NCBI GenBank assembly: GCA_002278935.1
Contig: NCJL01000003.1
Span: 248,001 to 312,000 of the forward strand
Source: Gallionellales bacterium 39-52-133
GTDB lineage: Bacteria > Pseudomonadota > Gammaproteobacteria > Burkholderiales > Gallionellaceae
DNA: 64,000 nt
Direction: 5' to 3'
Numbering within the stretch: position 1 is the stretch's first letter; each line of letters opens with the position of its first letter. Positions 1 to 8,046 of the stretch are shown one piece after another. The notes beneath the pieces were generated by a model. That model saw only the letters and a program-made list of their open reading frames with translations. It was not told the origin of the DNA and ran no database searches. The translations under genes and the position numbers were made by a program.

Positions 1-163
1 ATACTGCAAGAATTTGCAGACTTCTGAACCAGAAGTCTGCGGCATCGGTGTTGCCGCAGACACTGCCCATCAATTTGCCCAGCACATTGCGCAAGTATGC
101 CAATACCAGCAGCGGAAAGAAGACGGAAACGAACAGCGATAAAAACAGGATTTGCAGTTCCAT
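1..163 (-). CDS. Small membrane protein, 3' end outside window
   Basis: Reading the minus strand from an ATG at 163-161 gives at least 54 codons without a stop, running off the window edge. The N-terminus begins MELQILFLSLFVSVF and continues hydrophobic to about residue 24, so this is a signal anchor or first membrane span, followed by a polar stretch. A GAAAGGAAT ribosome binding site lies 6-10 bases upstream. It follows the DCC-family gene by 36 bases on the same strand and is probably co-transcribed with it and with the GbsR-type regulator. I do not recognise the family; the start and membrane character are well supported, the function is not. Confidence 0.6.
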   Translation of the reverse strand, partial: MELQILFLSLFVSVFFPLLVLAYLRNVLGKLMGSVCGNTDAADFWFRSLQILAV

Positions 164-199
164 GATAATTCCTTTCAATAAATTGCAGCGGTTGGAAAA

Positions 200-637
200 T
201 CAGATGTTGCACTGGCCGTTTGCGCATGCGCGGCTTTTGCGCTGCGCGTGCATTGCCAGCCAGTTAAACCAGACTTGCGCAAACCAGCCCGGGATGAGAT
301 ATCTGTTTCTGGCAATCAGCGGATAAAGTCTGTGCATCACATGCTTTATATAAGGCTTGTCCAGCCAGTCGGCGACAAAGTGAAAGTCAACGCCGGCATA
401 GGCGAGGCGAAAGGCCGGTACGCCAATTACCCAGCTGCCATCGGCGGTCTGTGCATGCAGCAGTTGCATCATCTGCTGCCTGTCGGGTGCGCCAGCGGGC
501 GCCGCAAAATCTGCTGCGGAGCAATCCACCAGTTTCAGCTTGTCAGCATGATCATGCTGTTTCAAGCGTGTCATTTCCTGGTTGCACAAATGGCAGCTGC
601 TGTCATAGTAAAGCGTGACTGGATAAATATTGTTCAT
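200..637 (-). CDS. DCC-family thiol-disulfide oxidoreductase-like protein (DUF393)
   Basis: A 145-residue protein with the family's N-terminal signature: Y10-Y11-D12-x-x-C15-x-x-C18, the DxxCxxC motif that names the DCC family. The N-terminal half resembles a thioredoxin-like fold; the C-terminal part is basic and ends in a Cys-containing tail. Family members are predicted redox proteins, but their substrates are largely unknown, so no reaction is claimed. It lies downstream of the GbsR/MarR regulator gene on the same strand. A 30-bp palindrome matching the one before the regulator lies 18 bases upstream of its start codon, which suggests direct control by that regulator. A small membrane-protein gene follows. 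Confidence 0.8.
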   Translation of the reverse strand: MNNIYPVTLYYDSSCHLCNQEMTRLKQHDHADKLKLVDCSAADFAAPAGAPDRQQMMQLLHAQTADGSWVIGVPAFRLAYAGVDFHFVADWLDKPYIKHVMHRLYPLIARNRYLIPGWFAQVWFNWLAMHAQRKSRACANGQCNI

Positions 638-655
638 CTCAACCTCTGATAATTA

Positions 656-685
656 CGGTTATTTCTGTAATGACAGAAATAACCG
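656..685 (-). promoter_or_regulatory. Palindromic operator before the DCC-family gene
   Basis: Perfect inverted repeat with 13-bp arms (CGGTTATTTCTGT and ACAGAAATAACCG) around a 4-base spacer AATG. The core ATTTCTGT-N4-ACAGAAAT is identical to that of the palindrome at 1269-1306 upstream of the regulator gene. No T-run follows on either strand, so a regulator binding site is more likely than a terminator. The regulator identity is inferred from adjacency. Confidence 0.75.
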
Positions 686-728
686 TGCAAAGAAAAGCCG
701 GATCAACTCCGGCCACCCAAATACATCT

Positions 729-1253
729 TTAACCTCGACGAATGAGCTTTTGTATCTTTGCGCCCAGCTTCATCACTTTCATCAGTGTTTCGGGATCCAG
801 GCTCAGCATTTCATCGCCCCATACGCTGACAGTTTCCATGAATTGCAGGGTATCGGCGATACGTTTCTGCGCTTCGAGTTCTTCCCACGCCAGATCGCTG
901 CTGGCCATGCAGTCGCGTAAAAAGGCAACGGTCGGATCAAATTCCCGCTGCTTGCGCTCGGCAAAGATGGTTCTTGCCAAAGACCACACATCTTTCGACG
1001 TTTCAAAGTGGTCGCGCCGGTCGCCCATGATATGCACGATGCTGATTAAGCCCCAGCCCTGCAACTCCTTCAGACTGTTTGATACATTGGAGCGGGCCAC
1101 GCCCAGTGTGTCGGTAATGTCATCTGCCGCCATCGGTTTACCCACGATATATAGCAGCGCATGTATCTGCGCGACGGTGCGGTTAACCCCCCAGCGCGTG
1201 CCCATCTCGCCCCAGTGTAGAATGAATTTTTCGCTGACAGGTAGTAGTTTCAT
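729..1253 (-). CDS. GbsR/MarR-family transcriptional regulator
   Basis: 174 residues, the usual size for GbsR-type members of the MarR superfamily. Residues about 27-85 form a winged helix-turn-helix: an AQIHALLY helix, then PMAADDITDTLGVARSNVSN with the recognition helix, then a wing around GDRRDHF. The C-terminal half is helical and probably forms the dimer interface. The protein should bind a palindrome as a dimer; a perfect 17-bp-arm palindrome lies 15 bases upstream of its start, and a second with the same core precedes the next gene in the same direction. This fits autoregulation plus control of the downstream DCC-family gene and membrane protein. The effector is unknown. Confidence 0.85.
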   Translation of the reverse strand: MKLLPVSEKFILHWGEMGTRWGVNRTVAQIHALLYIVGKPMAADDITDTLGVARSNVSNSLKELQGWGLISIVHIMGDRRDHFETSKDVWSLARTIFAERKQREFDPTVAFLRDCMASSDLAWEELEAQKRIADTLQFMETVSVWGDEMLSLDPETLMKVMKLGAKIQKLIRRG

Positions 1254-1268
1254 GGCCTGTATTGTGCC

Positions 1269-1306
1269 ATTCTATTAATTTCTGTCAATACAGAAATTAA
1301 TAGAAT
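1269..1306 (-). promoter_or_regulatory. Palindromic operator before the GbsR-type regulator gene
   Basis: Perfect inverted repeat: arms of 17 bp (1269-1285 and 1290-1306) around the spacer CAAT, with core ATTTCTGT-N4-ACAGAAAT. The sequence around it is AT-rich and lies where the regulator's promoter should be. It shares its core exactly with the 656-685 palindrome, so a common dimeric binding protein is likely. It is also 135 bases upstream of recA on the other strand; an effect there cannot be excluded. Confidence 0.75.
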
Positions 1307-1323
1307 AAAATAATTAAATAAAT

Positions 1324-1346
1324 AACATATTTATATTCAATATGTT
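1324..1346. promoter_or_regulatory. AT-rich inverted repeat upstream of recA
   Basis: AACATATT and AATATGTT, 8-bp arms around 7 bases, about 95 bases before the recA start. A second smaller inverted repeat, GGCATG-N6-CATGCC, is at 1388-1405. Either could be an operator in the recA promoter region. No CTGT-N8-ACAG LexA box was seen between 1254 and 1440. Confidence 0.3.
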
Positions 1347-1440
1347 AAGATATTTTGAGCAAAAAGAACGAACGATCGTGCTATGCAGGCATGATTTGCC
1401 ATGCCATAATCGCTCCAACATTTATACAAAGGGGAAAATC

Positions 1441-2544
1441 ATGGATGAGAACAAAAGCAAGGCACTCGCAGCAGCATTAGGCCAAATTGAAAAACAGTTC
1501 GGCAAGGGTTCCATCATGCGTCTTGGTGATGCTGATATAGAGAAAGATATTGACGTGGTTTCAACGGGTTCGCTCGGTTTGGACATCGCCTTGGGCGTAG
1601 GCGGCTTGCCACGCGGGCGTGTCATTGAGATCTACGGTCCTGAATCCTCCGGTAAAACAACTCTGACACTGCAAGTCATCGCAGAAATGCAAAAATTGGG
1701 AGGTACCGCAGCCTTTGTTGATGCCGAACATGCGCTGGACCCGCAATATGCGCAGAAACTGGGCGTAAATGTGACCGAATTGCTTATTTCACAACCGGAC
1801 AATGGAGAACAGGCGCTGGAAATTGTAGATATGCTGGTGCGTTCAGCCGCAGTGGATATCGTGATTGTGGACTCGGTTGCGGCCTTGACACCCAAGGCCG
1901 AAATTGAAGGCGAAATGGGCGATGCACAGATGGGCCTGCATGCGCGCCTGATGTCGCAAGCCTTGCGCAAACTGACCGGCAATATCAAGCGTTCCAATAC
2001 CACCGTAATCTTTATTAACCAGATACGTATGAAAATTGGTGTGATGTTCGGCAGCCCGGAAACGACTACCGGCGGTAATGCGCTTAAATTCTATGCGTCG
2101 GTGCGCCTGGATATTCGCCGTACCGGCGCGATCAAAAAGGGCGATGAAGTGATCGGTTCCGAGACGCGCGTTAAAGTAGTGAAGAATAAAGTCGCACCAC
2201 CATTCAAGCAGGCCGAGTTTGATATTCTGTATGGCGAAGGTATTTCCCGCGAAGGCGAAATCGTGGAGCTTGGCGTGTTGCACAAGTTTGTAGAAAAGGC
2301 AGGTGCCTGGTACGCCTACAATGGCGAGAAAATTGGCCAAGGCAAGGATAATGCGCGTGAATACCTGAAGGAACACCCTGCGGTTGCCGCTGAAATTGAA
2401 AACAAGATTCGTGAAGCGGTGGGTGTTGCTGCGAAAAATGGCACTGTGCCGGATGCAGAAGTTAAAAAAGCAGCCAAGGGTGCCGCCGCCAAGGCGGTAA
2501 AAAATGCCGAAGCAGGAAAAATTGCCGAGCCGCTTGAGGAATAA
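1441..2544 (+). CDS. recA: Recombinase RecA
   Basis: RecA, 367 residues, the ATP-dependent strand-exchange protein of homologous recombination and co-protease for LexA in the cytoplasm. The N-terminus [20 protein letters not shown] is typical. Walker A is GPESSGKT at 66-73; a Walker B strand ([10 protein letters not shown]) and the L2-region [17 protein letters not shown] follow, and the C-terminal tail is rich in Lys, Ala and Glu. I chose the ATG at 1441 because AAAGGGGA lies 6-12 bases before it and homology starts here; the reading frame is open back to 1342 but that extension has no family character. recX follows 38 bases downstream, the normal pairing. No canonical LexA box is visible upstream. 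Confidence 0.98.
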   Translation: MDENKSKALAAALGQIEKQFGKGSIMRLGDADIEKDIDVVSTGSLGLDIALGVGGLPRGRVIEIYGPESSGKTTLTLQVIAEMQKLGGTAAFVDAEHALDPQYAQKLGVNVTELLISQPDNGEQALEIVDMLVRSAAVDIVIVDSVAALTPKAEIEGEMGDAQMGLHARLMSQALRKLTGNIKRSNTTVIFINQIRMKIGVMFGSPETTTGGNALKFYASVRLDIRRTGAIKKGDEVIGSETRVKVVKNKVAPPFKQAEFDILYGEGISREGEIVELGVLHKFVEKAGAWYAYNGEKIGQGKDNAREYLKEHPAVAAEIENKIREAVGVAAKNGTVPDAEVKKAAKGAAAKAVKNAEAGKIAEPLEE

Positions 2545-2582
2545 GCAACACAGGCGGGCAAGTAGCCAGTGGTGAGTGGGAA

Positions 2583-3041
2583 GTGGTGAAAGCGAAAGCA
2601 CAGCCCAGTCTGCGTGGACGTGCCTTGCAGGCTTTGGCGCGGCGTGAATTTAGCCGTGCCGAGTTGCACGCCAGGCTGCTTCCGCACGTCGTTGAAACTG
2701 ATGATATTGCTGCTCTGCTGGACGATCTGCAAAAGCGCGGCTGGCTTTCCGATGCGCGCGCGCTCGAACAAATTGTGCGTATTAGAAGCGCACGCTTTGG
2801 TACGCAGCGTATTGCACATGAGCTCAGGCAGAAAGGTATCAGCGACGAACTCATCAGCGCCGCACTCCCGCAAATGAAAGAAGGTGAGCTGGAGGCCGCA
2901 CGTTCCGTGTGGCAACGAAAGTTCGCCTTGCCCCCGCAAGACCAGAAAGAAAAGGCAAGACAGGTGCGCTTTCTGCAGTCGCGCGGATTTTCCATGGACG
3001 TCATTTTCAAGGTAATGCGGATTTCAGAAGCAGACGATTGA
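2583..3041 (+). CDS. recX: Recombination regulator RecX
   Basis: 152 residues with the three-helix repeats of RecX: LRGRALQALARREFSRAELHARL near the N-terminus, a middle repeat with GWLSDARALEQIVRIR and a last one with RQVRFLQSRGFSMDVIFKVM. RecX binds RecA filaments and limits their activity. The start is a GTG at 2583; no ATG is available before the conserved region. It sits directly downstream of recA in the same direction, the usual arrangement in proteobacteria, so co-transcription by read-through from the recA promoter is likely. Confidence 0.93.
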   Translation: MVKAKAQPSLRGRALQALARREFSRAELHARLLPHVVETDDIAALLDDLQKRGWLSDARALEQIVRIRSARFGTQRIAHELRQKGISDELISAALPQMKEGELEAARSVWQRKFALPPQDQKEKARQVRFLQSRGFSMDVIFKVMRISEADD

Positions 3042-3055
3042 AGCCGCGCTAATTA

Positions 3056-3448
3056 ATGAGTATTGATTCTGTACAAGTAGATGCAATCAGGATGCAGTTG
3101 CAAAAACTGGATAGCGACTTTATCTGCCGTACATCTTTGCCTTGCTTGTCAGCATCTGTTCTCTTTCTCGGACCTTTCCAGGAACAAACTGTCCTGTGGC
3201 AGATGAATCTGGCCACATTGGCACATTTTCGATTGTCAGCCCCCAACAATCGCCCTCCACTTTTGCCCGAGTTAATTTTTCGTCCATTTATCGAGATTCA
3301 GGGCGGAGACAGGGGTGTGATGCAGCTTGCAGTTGGTCTTGAACTGGAGGCAATTGATGAGCCGGTCATTAAAAAAACCATCATCATGATGCGCAACTAC
3401 AAACGCCTGGCCTTGGGAAGAATTGAATTTGGCAGCATGCACACTTGA
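3056..3448 (+). CDS. Hypothetical protein
   Basis: An open reading frame of 130 residues starting 14 bases after recX. I do not recognise the family. The protein has a mixed composition with hydrophobic strands (ASVLFLGPF), a Pro-rich middle (RPPLLPELIFRPFIEI) and a basic C-terminal part (MMRNYKRLALGRIEFG), more like a small folded cytoplasmic protein than a membrane protein. No strong ribosome binding site precedes the ATG. Its position suggests it could be the third gene of the recA-recX unit. No real gene was seen on the opposite strand here. It may be a true lineage-specific gene or a chance frame. Confidence 0.45.
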   Translation: MSIDSVQVDAIRMQLQKLDSDFICRTSLPCLSASVLFLGPFQEQTVLWQMNLATLAHFRLSAPNNRPPLLPELIFRPFIEIQGGDRGVMQLAVGLELEAIDEPVIKKTIIMMRNYKRLALGRIEFGSMHT

Positions 3449-3497
3449 TATTTCGGGCTAGGTCCCCAGTTGATCAAAAGGTGTACTATACATAACG

Positions 3498-3624
3498 ACA
3501 TAAATCTACTGCGCGAACGAAGGGTTGCGTTGCGCGGTACTCGGAGTCCTCATGTATTTTTATATACATTCCGGCTCCTGCGCGCCGTGCGCCTTACCCT
3601 TCATCCGCTCGCTACGATTTATGT
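3498..3624. repeat. 127-bp imperfect inverted repeat element
   Basis: Left end ACATAAATC (3498-3506) is the exact complement of the right end GATTTATGT (3616-3624). The similarity continues inward through GAAGGGT/ACCCTTC, a GCGCGG/CCGTGCGC region, GGAGTCC/CGGCTCC and ATGTAT/ATACAT to a centre near 3562, so nearly the whole piece folds into one long imperfect hairpin. It fills the gap between the hypothetical gene and the efflux operon. It could be a MITE-like element or a structured leader of the operon. No coding sequence was seen. Confidence 0.6.
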
Positions 3625-3664
3625 AGCTATATATATTCGCTCAATCTAAGGGGGCAACAAAGCC

Positions 3665-4855
3665 ATGGTGCAGCAGAGCAAATCAATTTTCGCAAAATAT
3701 AAATGGCTTATTGTGGGCGGGAGCGTGTTGCTTGCAGTAGCTGCAATCACATATTTTTCACGTGCCAAACCGGTTGAGGTAGTTTTGTTAAAAGTTGAGC
3801 GTGGCATGGTCGAAGCCAGTGTCAGCAACAATCGTGCGGGTACTGTCAAAGCCTGCCGACGCGCGAAAATGTCTCCTCCAGCTGGCGGGCAGATTTCCAA
3901 AATGAAAGTGAAAAAGGGCGAGCGTGTAGTCGCGGGGCAGGTTTTGCTTGAGTTGTGGCACAAGGACTTGCACGCACAGGAGGAGCTGGCTCAGGAGCAG
4001 GCAAAAACCGTCGCCAGTCGGGCGAAGGAAGTATGTGCAATGGCAGAGGCTGCCCAACGCGATGCGGAGCGCTCGGTGCAACTCAGGGAGCAGGGTTTTA
4101 TTTCCTCGCAACTGCTGGATAAAAGCCTGACCGATGCCAAAGCACGCAAGGCTTCGTGCGAGGCAGCACAGGGCGAGGTTGAACAAAGCAGTGCGCGCAT
4201 TGAAGTGGCGCGCGCAAGTCTGGATCGCATGACATTGCGCGCACCATTTGCCGGCATTGTGGCCGATATCAGCGGCGAACTTGGCGAGTACGCCACCCCT
4301 TCGCCCCCTGGGATTCCAACGCTTCCGGCTATCGATCTGATTGATGACAGTTGCCTGTATGTCAGTGCGCCCATAGATGAAGTGGATGCCGCAGTGGTGA
4401 AAGTGGGGCAGAGTGGCAGAATCACGCTGGATGCAATCAAGGGCAAGCAGTTTGCGGGCAAGGTGCAACGTATCGCTCCGTATGTGATCGAACTGGAAAA
4501 ACAGGCGCGCACAGTTGAGGTGGAAGTGGCCTTTAGCGAGTTGCCCAAGGAAGAGAACCTGCTGGTGGGTTACAGCGCGGATATCGAAATCGTGCACAAG
4601 GTAAAGGAAAACGTGTTGCGTATTCCCACCCAGCATCTGATGGAAGGCAAGAAAGTGCTGGTCTACAAGGCAGACGGCAAGCTGGAAGAGCGCGTCGTTA
4701 TCACGGGGCTGGCAAACTGGTCCTACACGGAGATTTTGTCCGGCCTGCAGGAAGGCGAGCAAATCGTGGCGAGCCTGGACCGTGTGGGGCTGAAAGCCGG
4801 TGCCAAGGCAAAACCTGAAAAATCACCTGCCACTCAAAGTAGCACCGCAAAATGA
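3665..4855 (+). CDS. HlyD/MacA-type periplasmic adaptor subunit
   Basis: 396 residues. One N-terminal membrane anchor (about 13-31) is followed by a lipoyl-like half domain (GGQISKMKVKKGERVVAGQVLLEL, about 74-97), a long alpha-helical hairpin rich in Ala, Glu and Gln (about 100-180), the second lipoyl half (LRAPFAGIVADISGELGEY) and beta-barrel and membrane-proximal domains to about 380. This is the membrane fusion protein of a tripartite ABC efflux or export system, anchored in the inner membrane and reaching through the periplasm. A GGGGGCAAC-like binding site precedes the start. Its last four bases overlap the ATPase gene (ATGA), so the two are translationally coupled. The substrate cannot be read from the sequence, and no outer-membrane TolC partner lies in the window. 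Confidence 0.9.
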   Translation: MVQQSKSIFAKYKWLIVGGSVLLAVAAITYFSRAKPVEVVLLKVERGMVEASVSNNRAGTVKACRRAKMSPPAGGQISKMKVKKGERVVAGQVLLELWHKDLHAQEELAQEQAKTVASRAKEVCAMAEAAQRDAERSVQLREQGFISSQLLDKSLTDAKARKASCEAAQGEVEQSSARIEVARASLDRMTLRAPFAGIVADISGELGEYATPSPPGIPTLPAIDLIDDSCLYVSAPIDEVDAAVVKVGQSGRITLDAIKGKQFAGKVQRIAPYVIELEKQARTVEVEVAFSELPKEENLLVGYSADIEIVHKVKENVLRIPTQHLMEGKKVLVYKADGKLEERVVITGLANWSYTEILSGLQEGEQIVASLDRVGLKAGAKAKPEKSPATQSSTAK

Positions 4856-5532
4856 TAGCGTTCAGCAATGTTAACCGTGATTTCCTGGTGGGTGACCAGC
4901 AGGTTCACGCGCTGCGCGATATAAACCTCACGCTGGGCGCGGGAGAGTATGTCTCTATCATGGGGCCGTCCGGCTCCGGCAAATCAACGTTACTCAATCT
5001 GATCGGCTTGCTGGACCGGCCAAGTTCAGGCGTGTACAAACTCGACGGGCTTGATGTCACCACACTGGACGACGAGGAACAAGCCCGCGTGCGGCGTGAA
5101 AAAATCGGCTTTGTGTTCCAGTTCTTTCATCTGGTACCGCGACTTACTGCCGCGATGAATATCGAGTTGCCGCTGATACTCGGTGGGGTTGAAGTGGAGG
5201 AGCGCAAGGAACGTGTGGCAAAACTGCTGGAAAGTTACGGCTTGAAAGATCGTGCCGAGCACCGGCCGGAGCAGCTTTCCGGCGGTCAACGCCAGCGCGT
5301 GGCGATAGCACGCGCCACTATCATGCACCCCTCGGTATTATTGGCGGATGAACCGACCGGCAATCTGGACAGCGCAACGGGCAAGGAAGTAATCCGTCTG
5401 CTGGAGCAACTGACCGAACAGGGCGTGACGCTGATCATGGTCACGCATGACCGGGATAATGGCAACCGCGCATTAAGGCAGATCACCATGGTAGACGGCA
5501 GGATAGTGGGCGACAAACGCAAGAGCGATTAG
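4852..5532 (+). CDS. ABC transporter ATP-binding protein, MacB/LolD type
   Basis: 226 residues, a stand-alone nucleotide-binding subunit. Walker A is GPSGSGKST at 38-46, the signature LSGGQRQR near 139-146, and Walker B with its catalytic Glu in LLADEPTGNLD. The DEPTGNLD sequence and the H-loop (MVTHD) are typical of the MacB/LolD/FtsE group (type VII ABC systems), which move lipoproteins, peptides or toxins by a mechanotransmission mechanism. It overlaps the adaptor gene by 4 bases and is followed by two FtsX-type permease genes, which suggests one ATPase dimer driving a heterodimer of permeases. Confidence 0.93.
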   Translation: MIAFSNVNRDFLVGDQQVHALRDINLTLGAGEYVSIMGPSGSGKSTLLNLIGLLDRPSSGVYKLDGLDVTTLDDEEQARVRREKIGFVFQFFHLVPRLTAAMNIELPLILGGVEVEERKERVAKLLESYGLKDRAEHRPEQLSGGQRQRVAIARATIMHPSVLLADEPTGNLDSATGKEVIRLLEQLTEQGVTLIMVTHDRDNGNRALRQITMVDGRIVGDKRKSD

Positions 5533-5541
5533 TGCAGTATT

Positions 5542-5569
5542 GGAGCGCCGATGTCCCCGTCGGCTCTCC
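5542..5569 (+). other. Hairpin between ATPase and permease genes
   Basis: GGAGCGCCGA (5542-5551) and TCGGCTCTCC (5560-5569) pair over 10 bp with one mismatch around TGTCCCCG. It lies in the only sizeable gap (94 bp) of this operon. No T-run follows, so it is not a clear terminator; it might tune message stability or expression of the permeases. Confidence 0.35.
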
Positions 5570-5626
5570 GGTAAGTTGCGCTTCTGCAAACAAGTGTGAT
5601 GATCTATAGGGAAACGGAACATAGGG

Positions 5627-6835
5627 ATGAAGCTGAACGACACCTTGCAGTTTGCCTCGCATAGCCTGAACAGCGCACATTCGCGTTCGTTTTTGATGAT
5701 CATCGCCATGTCGATCGGCGTGGCAGCGGTGGTGATTCTTACCGCGCTGGGTGAAGGTGCGCGTCTTTATGTAATCAATCAATTTTCGTCGCTGGGTACC
5801 AATCTGGTCATTGCGTTTCCCGGGCGTTCCGAAACTGCGGGAATTAATCCGGGCATGCTGATCGGGCAGACGCCGCGCGATCTGGTGTTGGACGATGCGA
5901 TGGCGGTGCTGCGCAGCACAGCCGTGCGCCGCATGGCTCCGCTGGCGATAGGCGCGGCGCTGGTATCCAATGGCCCTCTTAATCGCGAGGTGGTGGTGCT
6001 GGGCTCGACTGCTGAATTGCTTGCAATACGCCATATGACCATGGCTCAAGGTCAATTCTTGCCGGAAGGGCCGGCAGATGCGGCCTCGCCGGTTGTTGTG
6101 ATCGGTACAAAAATAAAACAGGAATTGTTTGGTGTGGAGAATGCGGTCGGTGCCTGGCTGCGTATCGGCGACAGGCGTTTTCGCGTGATTGGCATTTTGT
6201 CCTCGCAGGGCGAGGCGATGGGCATGAATACCGATGAGCTGGTGATTGTTCCGGTGGCTTCTGCGCACATGCTGTTCAATTCACAGAATCTGATTCGTAT
6301 ACTGGTCGAGGCCAAGAGCCGGGAACAGATCGAGCGCGCACGCAAGGAAACAGAGGAAATCCTGTTCAAGCAGCATGGTGGCGAACGCGACGTGACAGTG
6401 GTGACGCAGGATGCAATGGTGGCAACCTTTGACCGCATCCTGCGCACGCTCACCATGGCGGTTGGCGGCATCGCCGCAGTCAGCCTTGCGGTGGCGGGCG
6501 TGCTGATCATGAATGTGATGCTTATTGCGGTGTCGCAGCGCACCCAGGAAATTGGCCTGCTCAAGGCTTTAGGCGCGCCCCCGGCGCAGATACGCCGTCT
6601 GTTTTTTGCCGAGGCGGTGCTGTTGTCGCTGGTGGGGAGTGTGGCCGGACTATTGCTGGGCCAGCTGGGCAGTTTCGTGATTGGACAGATTTATCCGACA
6701 CTGCCAGTGGCTGCGCCCTGGTGGGCGATCATCGCTGCATTCGGCACCGCGTTGGGCAGCGGCATACTTTTCAGTGTGTGGCCTGCACGCCGCGCCGCAC
6801 AGCTTGATCCTGTATTGGCACTCGCCAGACGATAG
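5627..6835 (+). CDS. MacB/FtsX-type ABC permease, first of two
   Basis: 402 residues with the MacB-permease plan: an N-terminal membrane span after a short amphipathic segment (FLMIIAMSIGVAAVVILTAL, about 23-42), a periplasmic domain of about 220 residues, and three C-terminal spans (about 275-300, 330-355, 365-385). The conserved GVLIMNVMLIAVSQRTQEIGLLKALGA region holds the helix and coupling segment typical of FtsX domains. The ATPase domain that MacB carries in the same chain is a separate gene here. An AGGGATGA sequence overlaps the start region, after a weak hairpin. The next gene is its paralogue, 10 bases downstream. Confidence 0.9.
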   Translation: MKLNDTLQFASHSLNSAHSRSFLMIIAMSIGVAAVVILTALGEGARLYVINQFSSLGTNLVIAFPGRSETAGINPGMLIGQTPRDLVLDDAMAVLRSTAVRRMAPLAIGAALVSNGPLNREVVVLGSTAELLAIRHMTMAQGQFLPEGPADAASPVVVIGTKIKQELFGVENAVGAWLRIGDRRFRVIGILSSQGEAMGMNTDELVIVPVASAHMLFNSQNLIRILVEAKSREQIERARKETEEILFKQHGGERDVTVVTQDAMVATFDRILRTLTMAVGGIAAVSLAVAGVLIMNVMLIAVSQRTQEIGLLKALGAPPAQIRRLFFAEAVLLSLVGSVAGLLLGQLGSFVIGQIYPTLPVAAPWWAIIAAFGTALGSGILFSVWPARRAAQLDPVLALARR

Positions 6836-6845
6836 GGATGATCAA

Positions 6846-8045
6846 ATGAAATTCAGCGATTTGCTCCGTCTGACTGTCACCACCTTTGTGGTCTACCGCA
6901 TGCGCAGTTTTTTGACCGGGCTGGGTATCGCCATCGGTGTGGCTGCAGTCATCCTGCTGACTTCCATAGGCGAGGGGCTGCACCAATATCTGCTGGACGA
7001 ATTCAGTCAGTTTGGCACCAATATCATCACGATACAGCCGGGCAAGTCGCAGACGCATGGTGGCAATGCGGGGATCTTTGGCTCGATCAAGCCGTTGACG
7101 ATGGAGGATTCAGATGCCTTGCATCGCGTTCCACATATTGAGTTTGTAAACCCTTCGGTGCAGGGAAATGCCGAGATACGAGCCGAGGGCAAAAGTCGTC
7201 GCAGCTTTGTGTATGGGGCAGGCCCAGATTTCCCGCGAGCATTCAAAATGAAAGTGCAGATGGGAAATTTTCTGCCGGATGATGAAGCCGGCCAGTCAAG
7301 AAATTTTGTCGTGCTGGGACACAAGGTCAGGCAGGAGTTGTTCAGCAATACTAATCCTCTGGGCGGATATGTACGAATCGGAGGCGAGCGTTATCGCGTG
7401 ATAGGCGTGATGGAATCCAAGGGGCAGATACTGGGATTCGACATGGACGATATCGTGTATATCCCGGCTGCCCGCGCGCTGGAGATGTTTAATCGCGCAG
7501 GCCTGATAGAAATCAATGTGAACTACCAGCCTTCTGCCGACCCGAATAAAGTGGTCGAAAGCATCAAAAGCATTTTGACAGCCCGGCATGGGCGCGAAGA
7601 CTACACCGTCATTACACAGGAGCAGGCACTGGAGGTGATGAATTCTGTACTGGGTGTAATCACCTTTGCGGTGGCTGCCATCGGGGCCATTTCATTGCTG
7701 GTGGGCGGTGTGGGTATACTCACCATCATGACCATGGCGGTAACCGAGCGCACCGGCGAGATAGGTTTGTTGCGGGCGCTGGGAGCAAAACAGCAGCAGG
7801 TGTTAATGCTGTTCCTGGGAGAGGCGATCCTGCTTTCGGCAGCCGGTGGTCTGGCGGGATTGATAATCGGCATGGGCGCTGCGCAAGCACTGCATGCATT
7901 GATGCCGTCTTTGCCGGTGCAGATTCCTGTTTTTTTTGCGGTACTTGCCGAGTCTACAGCGATATTGATAGGCTTGGCTGCAGGCGTGATACCGGCTCGC
8001 CGCGCCTCCATGATGGATCCGGTTGAGGCCTTGCGTACCGAGTAA
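6846..8045 (+). CDS. MacB/FtsX-type ABC permease, second of two
   Basis: 399 residues, paralogous to the preceding permease and with the same topology: first span near residues 20-40 (FLTGLGIAIGVAAVILLTSIGEG), a large periplasmic loop, then the GVGILTIMTMAVTERTGEIGLLRALGA motif and two further spans. I start it at the ATG at 6846 (homology begins with MKFSDLLRLT, and the previous gene ends 10 bases earlier), not at the upstream end of the open frame, which lies inside the first permease gene. The stop is followed after one base by the end of the convergent TlpA-like gene. Together the four genes form a complete inner-membrane export complex with a probable heterodimeric permease. Confidence 0.9.
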   Translation: MKFSDLLRLTVTTFVVYRMRSFLTGLGIAIGVAAVILLTSIGEGLHQYLLDEFSQFGTNIITIQPGKSQTHGGNAGIFGSIKPLTMEDSDALHRVPHIEFVNPSVQGNAEIRAEGKSRRSFVYGAGPDFPRAFKMKVQMGNFLPDDEAGQSRNFVVLGHKVRQELFSNTNPLGGYVRIGGERYRVIGVMESKGQILGFDMDDIVYIPAARALEMFNRAGLIEINVNYQPSADPNKVVESIKSILTARHGREDYTVITQEQALEVMNSVLGVITFAVAAIGAISLLVGGVGILTIMTMAVTERTGEIGLLRALGAKQQQVLMLFLGEAILLSAAGGLAGLIIGMGAAQALHALMPSLPVQIPVFFAVLAESTAILIGLAAGVIPARRASMMDPVEALRTE

Positions 8046-8046
8046 C

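Noticed and set aside
48..326. 92-codon plus-strand open frame at the window start
   Set aside because: It runs antisense to the membrane-protein and DCC-family genes, which have better starts, motifs and ribosome binding sites.
656..685. Terminator after the GbsR-type regulator gene
   Set aside because: The stem is good but no T-run follows on either strand and its core is identical to the palindrome before the regulator gene, so an operator fits better.
1254..1440. LexA (SOS) box upstream of recA
   Set aside because: No CTGT-N8-ACAG sequence was found. The ATTTCTGT-N4-ACAGAAAT palindrome has the wrong spacing and matches the regulator's second site.
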